A stretch of DNA of 64,000 nucleotides from Ruminococcus flavefaciens. Its GTDB lineage: Bacteria; Bacteroidota; Bacteroidia; Bacteroidales; P3. Within the stretch, counting starts at the first letter, position 1. Every line of letters starts with the position of its first letter. This document shows, piece after piece, positions 45,660 through 53,501 of the stretch. Location: NCBI GenBank assembly GCA_023667315.1, contig JAMPAI010000007.1:1-64000 (forward strand). The letters are read 5' to 3'. The position numbers and the translations under genes are program-made. The notes beneath the pieces were generated by a model that saw only the letters and a program-made list of their open reading frames with translations, had not been told where the DNA came from and did not search any database.

Positions 45660-45863
45660 ATGGCCAAGATAACACAGAGGCAAGCCGCAGATACACTTGC
45701 CGCGATAGCAAAAAAAATGATTGAAGATGACGCTTCGATAGATGCCAAGATGAAAGAAGCGCAGAAAGAATGGGTGGATGCGGGCAAGGAATTGTGCATA
45801 AACAATAACAAGGAAAAAGCCCGGGTTCATATGCTGAAGGCGTTATCATATTTGGGAGGTTGA
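45660..45863 (+). CDS. Small charged protein of unknown function
   Basis: 67 aa from the ATG at 45660. Helical and Lys/Glu/Ala-rich (TQRQAADTLAAIAKKMIEDDASI, KMKEAQKEWVDAGKELC). An AT-rich stretch (TATAAAAATATAAAA) precedes it. I do not recognise it; it follows the 45-aa gene by 145 bp and runs against the MFS remnant, and may be part of the same acquired block. Confidence 0.55.
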   Translation: MAKITQRQAADTLAAIAKKMIEDDASIDAKMKEAQKEWVDAGKELCINNNKEKARVHMLKALSYLGG

Positions 45864-45865
45864 GG

Positions 45866-46080
45866 CATTCCGTTTTGCAGACAACACCTAAGACTTGGTC
45901 GGTGGTCAGACCGCCCATGGAAACTGATACGGCGTTGGAAAACGTTAAGAGCGGTTTGGCCGCCTGTACGATGCTCACATGCAGGCTGTCGGCCACATCG
46001 CTCAAAATCCCCATCATGCCGAATTCCGTGATTCCCAAGGCAAACGTGCCCAAAGCCAAAGCAATCAAACTGCGTTTCAT
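45866..46080 (-). pseudogene. Truncated second copy of the MFS gene start
   Basis: From the ATG at 46080 the first 41 codons match the MFS gene at 42862 (MKRSLIALALGTFALGITEF to SLHVSIVQA); the sequence then jumps to TFSNAVSVSMGGLTTD, equivalent to the NVSNAVSVSIGGLAID stretch near residue 330 of the intact protein, and decays. About 290 codons are missing. The upstream DNA to about 46155 also matches the intact gene's leader, ending in the left arm of its hairpin. The frame stays open by chance into the antisense of the 67-aa gene. Confidence 0.88.
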
Positions 46081-46213
46081 GGTCTCGAAAATCAGGGTTT
46101 TGAAAATCGGGCGCGAAGGTAGGAAAAATTGAGATGTTGCCGTTGGGAAATTACAGAGGTAATTTTGATAAGTCGTTAGATCAGACATTATCCTATAATT
46201 CGCACAAAAAAGG

Positions 46214-46240
46214 AAAGAGCCGTTATTTAGACGGCTCTTT
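46214..46240. terminator. Bidirectional hairpin terminator
   Basis: AAAGAGCCGT (46214-46223) pairs with ACGGCTCTTT (46231-46240), with T-rich sequence after it on the plus strand and CCTTTTTT on the minus strand, downstream of the lipoprotein gene. Confidence 0.85.
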
Positions 46241-46264
46241 CTTTTTCTTTATAGGAGACAACCC

Positions 46265-46984
46265 CTAAAGTTTGACATTTCCCTCTGTTAAGGCTTGTTC
46301 TAATAAACTATCAATATCAGATTTCGCGTTAGTTCCTTTGGCGTATGCCACTAAGATGCCACCAAGTGATGAGTAATATCGCATACCCACCGCATAATCA
46401 ATTTGAGGGTTATTCTTTTCCCCTGAACAATGTGCAAAAGTTGCGGTATATGTATTCATATCCACACTGAGTGCGACATATCTTTCCATCAAGAAATTAG
46501 CAAGAGTTGAGGCTGCCGATACACGCACTACAACTCCACTGGTATATAGCCCGGTATTGTTGAACGTATAAACATAGTATGGAACATCCGGATTGCTGCT
46601 TTCGTATATCAACGCAGTGCTTGAAGATGAATATGGTGTACCATAACGGCTTTTTATTGTTGCGAGGGATGCTCCCCATTCAATATCGGGTTCATCGTAT
46701 AGATTATATTGAGGAACAACATTTACTGAAAAAGAGAGGCCGTTATTCTTGGATTTAACAGATGTGTTACCGACATACTGCCCCTCTATCATTCCATTTG
46801 AAATGGTTGCAACAAAATCATTAGCAGACCGCCATTCAACATCCTCTACATTCTTTCCCTGTATTCTTTCTGTCTTTGAATGATACAAGGTGTAGTGCGT
46901 TTTTGACAATGTTGCTTTGTCTTCATCCGTGCATGATGTTACAAACATTACGGCTACGAAAGCCAACAGCATTACTTTTTTCAT
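46265..46984 (-). CDS. Putative lipoprotein with Ig-like (Big_2-like) domain
   Basis: 239 aa from the ATG at 46984, which gives a clean lipoprotein signal (MKKVMLLAFVAVMFVTSC); the open frame extends 41 codons upstream into a structured leader, which I reject as coding. Residues 25-110 have the pattern of bacterial Ig-like repeats (TLYHSKTERIQ, FVATISNGMIEGQYVGNTSVK). The C-terminal half (IEWGASLATIKSRYGTPY, YTFNNTGLYTSGVVVRV) is unrecognised. It is probably cell-surface or periplasmic. Terminator downstream, long leader upstream. Confidence 0.78.
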   Translation of the reverse strand: MKKVMLLAFVAVMFVTSCTDEDKATLSKTHYTLYHSKTERIQGKNVEDVEWRSANDFVATISNGMIEGQYVGNTSVKSKNNGLSFSVNVVPQYNLYDEPDIEWGASLATIKSRYGTPYSSSSTALIYESSNPDVPYYVYTFNNTGLYTSGVVVRVSAASTLANFLMERYVALSVDMNTYTATFAHCSGEKNNPQIDYAVGMRYYSSLGGILVAYAKGTNAKSDIDSLLEQALTEGNVKL

Positions 46985-47231
46985 TTTTCTGTGCTTATTT
47001 GAGTTTTTGTGCAATATTGCCTTTAGTCGGTCAACACACGCACAAAAAAAGCGTGTGTTGGTTATACGACTTAGAGGTACTGCCATACCCATACGACATA
47101 TAAGCACAACCCACGCTAAGCGCAGGCGTTTGTGCCTATTGACCTTGTCGTATTTGAAAATTGGCAGTTTTCTAAGTCAAGTTCAATAGCAAACGCTATC
47201 CTATGTAAAAAGCGCACTACCTTTCGGTAGC
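46985..47231 (-). ncRNA. Long structured 5' leader of the lipoprotein gene
   Basis: Read on the minus strand from the TACATTTG promoter: hairpin CGCTACC-GAAA-GGTAGTG at the very 5' end followed by TTTTT; ATACGAC (47148-47154) able to pair with GTCGTAT (47091-47097); between them GCACAAACGC with GCGTGGGTTGTGC; and finally a 10-bp stem CAACACACGC/GCGTGTGTTG (47032-47060) with a T-rich loop about 50 nt before the ATG. Such nested helices in about 245 nt suggest a regulatory or structural RNA. I cannot name a family; no ligand is implied. Confidence 0.5.
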
Positions 47232-47237
47232 GTGTTG

Positions 47238-47245
47238 CAAATGTA
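47238..47245 (-). promoter_or_regulatory. -7 promoter box TACATTTG of the leader/lipoprotein
   Basis: A perfect TAnnTTTG on the minus strand, placed so that transcription would start just before the first leader hairpin. Confidence 0.6.
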
Positions 47246-47362
47246 AGGATTTTTAGGATACGAATAAGATGCCTATTGTTAATGGCAGTCAATAAACAGC
47301 GGTTGCAGGCGTCATTTTTGATTTGTTTTTTGTCCCGAATCTTGCCAAAGTGCAAAATTCCG

Positions 47363-47370
47363 TAAATTTG
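47363..47370 (+). promoter_or_regulatory. -7 promoter box TAAATTTG for the AlbA-type gene
   Basis: A perfect TAnnTTTG, 25 bp before the ATG at 47396. Confidence 0.6.
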
Positions 47371-47395
47371 TGCAGAAACAGCAAGCAAGGTGCCT

Positions 47396-49051
47396 ATGAC
47401 CATCAACGATATCAAGAAACTTATCGCTTCGGGCGAGTCGAGCACGCTGGAATTGAAGAAGACTACCGGCGAGTTGAAAGACGGCATGCATTCGGCTTGC
47501 GCGTTTCTCAATACGGGCGGCGGTTGGCTGATATTCGGCGTGACGCCCACGTCTTTGAAGATTGTGGGGCAGGAAGTGTCCGACAGAACACAGCGCGAGA
47601 TTGCGCAGGCATTGGCTGGGCTGGAACCGGCGGCAGACGTGCGGGTCGAGTATGTGGATGTGCCGGAACATCCTGGCAATAAGGTGATAGCCATGCACTT
47701 CGACGGTTGGGTGTGGGGCGAGCGTCCGCATACCTTTCACGGTTGCCCGTATTACAAAGTGGAAAGCACCACCAAGGTGATGCCGCACGAGGTGTATGAC
47801 GCCCGGATTCGTGCCTATAAGCCGCAGCAGTATGCATGGGAGCGGGAAATTGCCAACGGCGTTTCGATGGAAGACCTGAATGTAGACCGCATACGGGGGT
47901 GCGTCCGTGCCGGTGTGGAAGGCGGGCGTGTGCCGGAGAGTGCCATGAACGAACCCGTGGAGCAGATTTTGGCCAAGTGGCAGTTGCTTACCGACGGCAA
48001 GCCCAATAACGGTGCGGTGGTGCTGTTCTCCAACAACATATACGAATACCCGCAGTTCAGGCTTCGGTTGGCGCGTTTTATCGGTACCGACAAGAACGAG
48101 TTTCTGGATAATCAGCGGGTGGAGGGTAACTTTTTCGACTTGCTGGATGCCGGTATGGCGTTTTTCTTTAAGCATCTTCCGCTCAGCGGCAAGATTACGA
48201 ACCGTAGCCTGATGCGCGAGGAACGTCTTGAAGTGCCTTACCATGCGTTGCGGGAGGCGTTGATCAACAGCCTTTGTCATCGTCAGTGGGAAAACTATAA
48301 GCTTACCAATAGTATTGCCATCTACGACAACCGTATCGAGATTGCCAATCCCGGGGTGTTTCCGCCGCAGATTACTGCCGACACCATCAAGAAGCCGCAC
48401 GAATCGTATCCGTATAACCTTAAGATTGCCGAGGCCTTGTATAAGTCCAACTTGTTGGAAAGCTGGGGTTCAGGGGCAAGGCGCATTATGGATGCCTGTC
48501 GTGCTGATGGGGTGGAAGAACCGGTTTGGAGTTGGGACGGAGCTTTCGTAACGGTTACCTTCCGCCGTCCGCTAAAGTTTCAAGGAAAGGCCCTAAGTTC
48601 GCCCCAAGTTCGCCCTAAGTCCAGTCAAAAAAGCCCTAAGTTCGCCCTAAGTACCACCCAAGTACCACCCAAGTATGACCCAAGTACGACCCAAGTAAAT
48701 GAAGCGGTATTCGGTGGCGGTAATAGCGTCGGTAATAATGGCGGTAATGTTGTTGGTGGTCGGATGAAGAAGGCCCTAAGTACGACCCAAGTACGACCCA
48801 AGTACGACCCAAGTACGACCCAAGTACGAAAATTAATAATGGCTATGTCTCTGGAATATATGGATATTGCGGAAATAATGTCTGTTTGTCAATTGGTTAG
48901 TCGGAAGAGATTTCGCGAAAACTACATTGTTCCGGCTTTGGCGGAGGGGGCTATCGAGCGTAAATATCCGGAACAGCCGAAACATCCCAGGCAGCAGTAT
49001 AGGCTCACGGCCAAGGCCAAGGCGTGGAAAGCGGAACAGGAAGACCTATGA
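47396..49051 (+). CDS. AlbA_2 (Schlafen-type) domain ATP-binding protein
   Basis: 551 aa from the ATG at 47396 (a GTG two codons earlier is less likely). Residues 1-120 are an AlbA_2/Schlafen-like domain (SSTLELKKTTGELKDGMHSA, FLNTGGGWLIFGV). Residues about 285-390 resemble HATPase_c_4 (ALREALINSLCHRQWENYKL, IAIYDNRIEIANPGVFPPQ, NLLESWGSGARRIMDACR). A Ser/Thr/Gln linker made by 11-bp DNA repeats follows, then a C-terminal winged-helix-like region. Such proteins are predicted regulators. Its stop overlaps the response-regulator start (ATGA), so the two are translationally coupled. Confidence 0.88.
   Translation: MTINDIKKLIASGESSTLELKKTTGELKDGMHSACAFLNTGGGWLIFGVTPTSLKIVGQEVSDRTQREIAQALAGLEPAADVRVEYVDVPEHPGNKVIAMHFDGWVWGERPHTFHGCPYYKVESTTKVMPHEVYDARIRAYKPQQYAWEREIANGVSMEDLNVDRIRGCVRAGVEGGRVPESAMNEPVEQILAKWQLLTDGKPNNGAVVLFSNNIYEYPQFRLRLARFIGTDKNEFLDNQRVEGNFFDLLDAGMAFFFKHLPLSGKITNRSLMREERLEVPYHALREALINSLCHRQWENYKLTNSIAIYDNRIEIANPGVFPPQITADTIKKPHESYPYNLKIAEALYKSNLLESWGSGARRIMDACRADGVEEPVWSWDGAFVTVTFRRPLKFQGKALSSPQVRPKSSQKSPKFALSTTQVPPKYDPSTTQVNEAVFGGGNSVGNNGGNVVGGRMKKALSTTQVRPKYDPSTTQVRKLIMAMSLEYMDIAEIMSVCQLVSRKRFRENYIVPALAEGAIERKYPEQPKHPRQQYRLTAKAKAWKAEQEDL
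48595..48832 (+). repeat. 11-bp tandem repeats inside the AlbA-type gene
   Basis: Two clusters of AAGTACGACCC-type units: about nine, some degenerate, at 48595-48692 and four perfect plus a partial one at 48778-48832. Eleven is not a multiple of three, so three units encode an 11-residue peptide (KYDPSTTQVRP). Loss or gain of one unit would shift the frame before the C-terminal domain and the overlapping regulator gene. Confidence 0.9.
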
Positions 49052-50406
49052 AACCCAAACAAACCATCTTAGTAGTTGACGACAATGCGGGGGTGCTTAC
49101 GGCGGTGGAGATGCTGTTGCGGCCTTGCTTCGGCAAGGTCGTCACGCTTTCCGACCCCAACCGGATTCCCGCTGTGTTGCAGAGCGACAAGCCCGATGCG
49201 GTCTTGCTCGACATGAACTTTCACGCCAGCATCAATAACGGCAACGAAGGGCTTTTCTGGCTTCGGGAAATCAAGAAACGAAGCCCCTCCACCGAGGTGG
49301 TGCTCTTTACCGCCTATGCCGACATCGACCTGGCCGTGCGCGGCATTCAGGAAGGCGCGGCCGACTTCGTGGTGAAGCCCTTTACCAACGAGAAACTGTT
49401 GGCCAGCCTGCAAAACGCCTGCCAGCACAAGAAAGGCCATGAACCCAAGTCCGCCCCGGCATCCGTCTCCGACAGCAAACCCCCGTTCTTCTGGGGCAAG
49501 AGTGCGGCCATGGAACGGATTCGCCTGATGGTGGAGAAACTGGCCTCCACCGACACCACCCTGCTCATTACCGGCGAGAGCGGCACGGGCAAGGGCATGC
49601 TGGCGGCCGAGATTCACCGGCAGTCCGACCGCCACGGCAAACCCTTCGTGACAGTGGATATGGGCGCCATCACCGAATCGCTCTACGAAAGCGAACTCTT
49701 CGGCCATGTAAAGGGCGCGTTCACCGATGCCCGGCAGGACCGCGCCGGCAAGTTCGAGACAGCCCATCAAGGCACGCTTTTCCTGGACGAAATCGGGAAT
49801 CTTTCCTATCCACTTCAGGCCAAACTGCTTACCGCCCTGCAATACAAGAACATCGTGCGGGTGGGCAGCAACGAGCCCATTACTGTGGACGTGCGCTTTA
49901 TCTGCGCCACCAACCGCAATCTGTCCGATATGGTGAAGAAAGGCGAGTTCCGCGACGACCTGCTGTACCGCATCGACACCATCACCCTTCAGATACCCGC
50001 CCTGCGCGAGCGCAAGGAAGACATAGAACCCCTGGCCAAGATGTTTGCCGAACGCTACGGCGCCCGCTACGGAAAACCCGGCGTTTCGTTGAGCGCCGAA
50101 GCCTTGAACGCCCTTAAATCCTATGCCTGGCCGGGAAATATCCGCGAGTTGGAACACGTAATGGAACGCGCCGTGATTATGGCCGAGGGCGAGGTGCTGG
50201 GGGCGTCCGATTTCGAGCTGAACCGCAAGCCCGCGGCAGTGCAGGCCGATGCGGCGGAATCGGACGACATGCGTATCGAAGACATGGAACGCCTCATGAT
50301 TCAACGCGCCATCGCCAAGCACGGCGGCAACCTCTCGGCGGTGGCCAACGCGCTGGGCATCGCCCGTCAGACCCTCTACAGTAAAATCAAGAAATACGGG
50401 CTGTGA
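49048..50406 (+). CDS. NtrC-family sigma-54-dependent response regulator
   Basis: 452 aa from the ATG at 49048, overlapping the upstream stop. Receiver domain 1-120 with Asp11/12, phospho-acceptor Asp55 (LLDMNF) and Lys110 (VVKPF). AAA+ sigma-54 activator domain with Walker A GESGTGKG (176-183) and the sigma-54 loop as GAFTDA (223-228; classical GAFTGA). C-terminal Fis-type helix-turn-helix (NLSAVANALGIARQTLYSKIK). It should bind upstream palindromes and open sigma-54 promoters, the best candidate being 55326 before the TolC operon. The kinase gene overlaps its stop (TGATG). Confidence 0.95.
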   Translation: MKPKQTILVVDDNAGVLTAVEMLLRPCFGKVVTLSDPNRIPAVLQSDKPDAVLLDMNFHASINNGNEGLFWLREIKKRSPSTEVVLFTAYADIDLAVRGIQEGAADFVVKPFTNEKLLASLQNACQHKKGHEPKSAPASVSDSKPPFFWGKSAAMERIRLMVEKLASTDTTLLITGESGTGKGMLAAEIHRQSDRHGKPFVTVDMGAITESLYESELFGHVKGAFTDARQDRAGKFETAHQGTLFLDEIGNLSYPLQAKLLTALQYKNIVRVGSNEPITVDVRFICATNRNLSDMVKKGEFRDDLLYRIDTITLQIPALRERKEDIEPLAKMFAERYGARYGKPGVSLSAEALNALKSYAWPGNIRELEHVMERAVIMAEGEVLGASDFELNRKPAAVQADAAESDDMRIEDMERLMIQRAIAKHGGNLSAVANALGIARQTLYSKIKKYGL

Positions 50407-51560
50407 TGAAGTTGCGGGAAAAAATAAACCTGATGCTCGAAGCCGTGGAGAACGGCGACTACACCTTTCGTTTTCCCGAAAACAAGGGCGGCCGTCATCA
50501 TCGGGAATTCAACGCGGCCTTGAACCGCATCGCCCGTATCATTTCCGACACCAAGCAGGAGATAAGGCAGAACGAGATTTTCTACGAACAGGTGTTGCAG
50601 ACCGTGGAGACGGGCATTGTCGTGTTGGACGAAAGCGACGCGGTGGTGCAGTACAACAAGGCGGCCTCCAAACTGTTGGGCGTGAACATGCTTCGGGACT
50701 TGCGGCAGTTGGAGCGTTTGAGCGGCGATTTGGCCTCGGCCGTCTCCACGCTGGGGAACGGCGGTTCACAGACGGTTCAGATTCACAGCGAGCGCGGCAA
50801 GATACAGGTGGCGGTGCGGGTTTCGGAAGCGCAGATAGGGCAGAAGTGCTTGCGCATTGTGGCTTTGAACGATATCGAGAACGAGCTGGATGAAAAGGAA
50901 GTGGATGCCTGGATAAGGCTCACGCGGGTGTTGACGCACGAAATCATGAACTCGGTAACGCCCGTCACGTCTTTGAGCGATACGCTGTTGCACAACTACG
51001 CCGGCGGGGATGCCGCCCTGCGCACGGGCTTGCAGACGATACGCGACACGGGCAAGGGTTTACTCTCTTTTGTGGAATCCTACCGCAGGTTCACTCGTCT
51101 GCCCGAACCGGAACCGGCGCTTTTCTACGTGAACGCTTTTCTGAAACGGATGCTGGAACTGACGCGGCATCAGGCGGAGGATATGCCGGAAGTGGAGGTG
51201 AGGATGAGCGTGGAACCGGCCGATTTGATGGTGTATGCCGATGAACGCCTTATCGGGCAGGTGGTGCTCAACATCTTGAAGAACGCCCGTCAGGCCATCG
51301 GAAAGGAGCGTACGGATGGCAGGATTACGGTGCGCGCCTACGGCAATGAGTCGGGGGCGGTGCATATCGAAATCGGCAACAACGGCCCCAAGATAGATCC
51401 AGAACTGGCCGATGAAATCTTTCTGCCTTTCTTTACCACCAAATCCGACGGCAGCGGTATCGGTCTGGCGGTCTCCCGTCAGTTGATGCGCCTCTCGGGC
51501 GGTTCCATCAGCTTGAAATCGGATGATGAAAGCACCGTCTTTACCTTGCTGTTCCCGTAA
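50406..51560 (+). CDS. Soluble sensor histidine kinase
   Basis: 384 aa from the ATG at 50406. No transmembrane helix, so it senses a cytoplasmic signal or a membrane partner. A helical N-terminus (1-55), a PAS-like domain (FYEQVLQTVETGIVVLDESDAVVQYNKAA), phospho-acceptor His178 in RVLTHEIMNSVTPV, and an HATPase domain with N box VVLNILKNARQA and G box SDGSGIGLAVSRQL. It is the cognate kinase of the overlapping NtrC-type regulator. Its stop touches the stop of the convergent M20 gene with no gap. Confidence 0.95.
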   Translation: MKLREKINLMLEAVENGDYTFRFPENKGGRHHREFNAALNRIARIISDTKQEIRQNEIFYEQVLQTVETGIVVLDESDAVVQYNKAASKLLGVNMLRDLRQLERLSGDLASAVSTLGNGGSQTVQIHSERGKIQVAVRVSEAQIGQKCLRIVALNDIENELDEKEVDAWIRLTRVLTHEIMNSVTPVTSLSDTLLHNYAGGDAALRTGLQTIRDTGKGLLSFVESYRRFTRLPEPEPALFYVNAFLKRMLELTRHQAEDMPEVEVRMSVEPADLMVYADERLIGQVVLNILKNARQAIGKERTDGRITVRAYGNESGAVHIEIGNNGPKIDPELADEIFLPFFTTKSDGSGIGLAVSRQLMRLSGGSISLKSDDESTVFTLLFP

Positions 51561-53501
51561 TCAAGATTCTGAATTCGGTATATTCAATTTTCTACGAGTT
51601 ATTGGAATTACGAAACTGCGAGGGGGTAAGGCCGAAATGTTTGCTGAAATATCTGAAAAGTGGGACAACGATTTGAAATTCATTTGTTCTGATAATAGTG
51701 TCAGGGACAGGTTTGTGTCAGAAATAGGCTGCTGCAACTCTGTTATCCATATAGGCTGTGGATTATGACCGCCGAGAATGTATATCTCCCTGTATTGGCT
51801 ACCTGGTTTGACATTCTTCTCCTTCAGCCATTTTTCAAGTTCGCTCCATGTCTTTCCGCAGGTTTTCAGATCCCCTCTGTGGACGGTCACGGCTGCTTGT
51901 CCCACTTCGGGCAATTCCATTATTCCATAATCAGTTCCGGCGTTTATCTCCGGTGTTACGGGATATGCGGTGATGACCTCCACATCCGCACCTTTCTTCT
52001 CGTAGATAGCCATACCGACTGCTCCGATTGCCACGCCATCGCGGGTGAGCGTTGCATAGAGTTCTTCAAGACCTCTCTCTATCACAGGTGTCAGGTTCTT
52101 TTCGCTGAAATTTTTAGCACGGAGCCGTGTATATGCCAACCGCTGTGACGGAAGACGTTTTATCTCGGCATTGAATCCATTGTCTGCCGGAGGGTAGCAC
52201 ATTATTTCGGTTCTCTCTTGACTGTTGTTCCCACGCATCAGAAACTTGACTGCTGTCAACGCATGGGTGGCTGCGATATGGAACAACTCATCAAGAGATA
52301 TGTGTTCGTCTGCCGCGCTGCATAAGAAACTGTCAGGACCATACCAATACGCAGGTATGCCACGGTAACGCCAGTATCGGCAATCGCTTATGGCAATGTC
52401 TGGGGTCATGACCGGACGCCTGCCGCTCAGTTCTTCTGCCGTATCCTGAATCAGTCCGGCTATCTCTGTAAAAGGAGAGCAGATGTCGGCTGAGTCTATG
52501 CCGTCCCAATACAATGATGCCTCGGGATAGCGGCTGACGATTTCCTCTACTTTCTTATAGACGGAATAAGGATCCGCACCCACCGGAATTACCGTGGCGG
52601 CGGAAAACTCGCAGTCAGGGGCTATGACACACAATAGACTTCCTCCGTTGACGGTACAGATGTCTGTCGTTATTTTGGCAAGTTGCTCGGCGTGACCGTT
52701 GCCACGGATCACTGTGTGGTAACTCACCCATTCGGGGTCGTCAAGCATTGCGCGGAGCACCTCAGGCAGTCTTACCTCGATGTTCCCCACTGCATCAAGG
52801 TCACGGATTATGTCGGCGGCTATGCGTATGGCACTCTTTGAATCATTTGAATATCCGGCGATGGCTCCGGGTGTGGAAATTCTTACCGAGAACTGGACGT
52901 AGCCCTTTGACGCGAAACTGACAGCATCGACACCTGACGGTTCAGCTGTCAGGACGGCGTCAGCCACCATTTCGTCCGGTATGCTCTCAAAAAGGAACCC
53001 TGTTCCACGACCATACCCCGTTTCTTCGTCCGACACAAGCGACAATGACACCTTCCCCGAAAGGTAGCCTTTCAGTTTGGTGACATACTTGTAAGCGAAC
53101 ATAAGAGCGGTAACACCGCCTTTCATGTCGCCGGCACCACGTCCCCATACCTTTCCATCTGCAATTTTACCACTCCACGGGTCATCACTCCATCCCGGTT
53201 CTTCTCCGGCAGGCATTGTGTCAAGATGTCCGTTGAACATCAGATGCCGTCCGTCATCCGTAAACTTCACTGATGAAAGCATATTCGGCATAGTTTCATT
53301 GACACCGAGTATCTTGTATGGTAAATCCGCATCCTGCATGAAACGCTCAACAATCGCCATCGCATCACGGGTATCACCCGGCGGATCCTGCGTATTGCAG
53401 CGGACAAGGTCGGAACATAACCGCGCCATCTTCGTCTTGTCGTCCTCGACCCACTGCATGATCCGGGATTTAATCTCCTTATATGTCTTATCTGTTTTCA
53501 T
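51561..53501 (-). CDS. M20 family metallopeptidase fused to GyrI-like domain
   Basis: 646 aa. The M20 domain has HLD (His92, Asp94), GAGDMKGG (Asp125) and DEETGYG (Glu159/160), the two-zinc site of ArgE/DapE/RocB-type enzymes. From about residue 450 a GyrI-like effector-binding domain follows (RLPSQRLAYTRLRAKNF to IWITELQQPI). The last 50 residues come from an AraC gene fragment read partly out of frame (see next entry), so the natural C-terminus is lost. It has its own TACCTTTG promoter and opposes the kinase gene, splitting the regulator from the exporter operon; probably a recent insertion. Substrate unknown. Confidence 0.85.
   Translation of the reverse strand: MKTDKTYKEIKSRIMQWVEDDKTKMARLCSDLVRCNTQDPPGDTRDAMAIVERFMQDADLPYKILGVNETMPNMLSSVKFTDDGRHLMFNGHLDTMPAGEEPGWSDDPWSGKIADGKVWGRGAGDMKGGVTALMFAYKYVTKLKGYLSGKVSLSLVSDEETGYGRGTGFLFESIPDEMVADAVLTAEPSGVDAVSFASKGYVQFSVRISTPGAIAGYSNDSKSAIRIAADIIRDLDAVGNIEVRLPEVLRAMLDDPEWVSYHTVIRGNGHAEQLAKITTDICTVNGGSLLCVIAPDCEFSAATVIPVGADPYSVYKKVEEIVSRYPEASLYWDGIDSADICSPFTEIAGLIQDTAEELSGRRPVMTPDIAISDCRYWRYRGIPAYWYGPDSFLCSAADEHISLDELFHIAATHALTAVKFLMRGNNSQERTEIMCYPPADNGFNAEIKRLPSQRLAYTRLRAKNFSEKNLTPVIERGLEELYATLTRDGVAIGAVGMAIYEKKGADVEVITAYPVTPEINAGTDYGIMELPEVGQAAVTVHRGDLKTCGKTWSELEKWLKEKNVKPGSQYREIYILGGHNPQPIWITELQQPISDTNLSLTLLSEQMNFKSLSHFSDISANISALPPRSFVIPITRRKLNIPNSES
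51592..51722 (-). pseudogene. AraC-family helix-turn-helix remnant
   Basis: On the minus strand, DTNLSLTLLSEQMNFKSLSHF (in the M20 frame) continues after a one-base loss as RYFSKHFGLTPSQFR followed by NSNNS and TAG at 51592. This is the end of an AraC/XylS DNA-binding domain. Restoring one base in TTTTCAGATATTTC gives the expected SHFSRYF. The N-terminal part of the regulator is gone and the piece is fused in frame to the M20/GyrI gene. Confidence 0.88.

Noticed and set aside
45631-46080. Full-length gene of about 150 codons on the minus strand
   Set aside because: Only the first part matches the MFS gene; the remainder is a chance open frame antisense to the 67-aa gene.
46985-47107. Upstream 41-codon extension of the lipoprotein gene
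   Set aside because: It would bury the signal peptide and overlaps strong RNA hairpins; the ATG at 46984 gives a clean lipoprotein signal.
48778-48832. CRISPR-like or iteron repeats
   Set aside because: The units are contiguous, 11 bp, and in an open reading frame; no replication gene is nearby.
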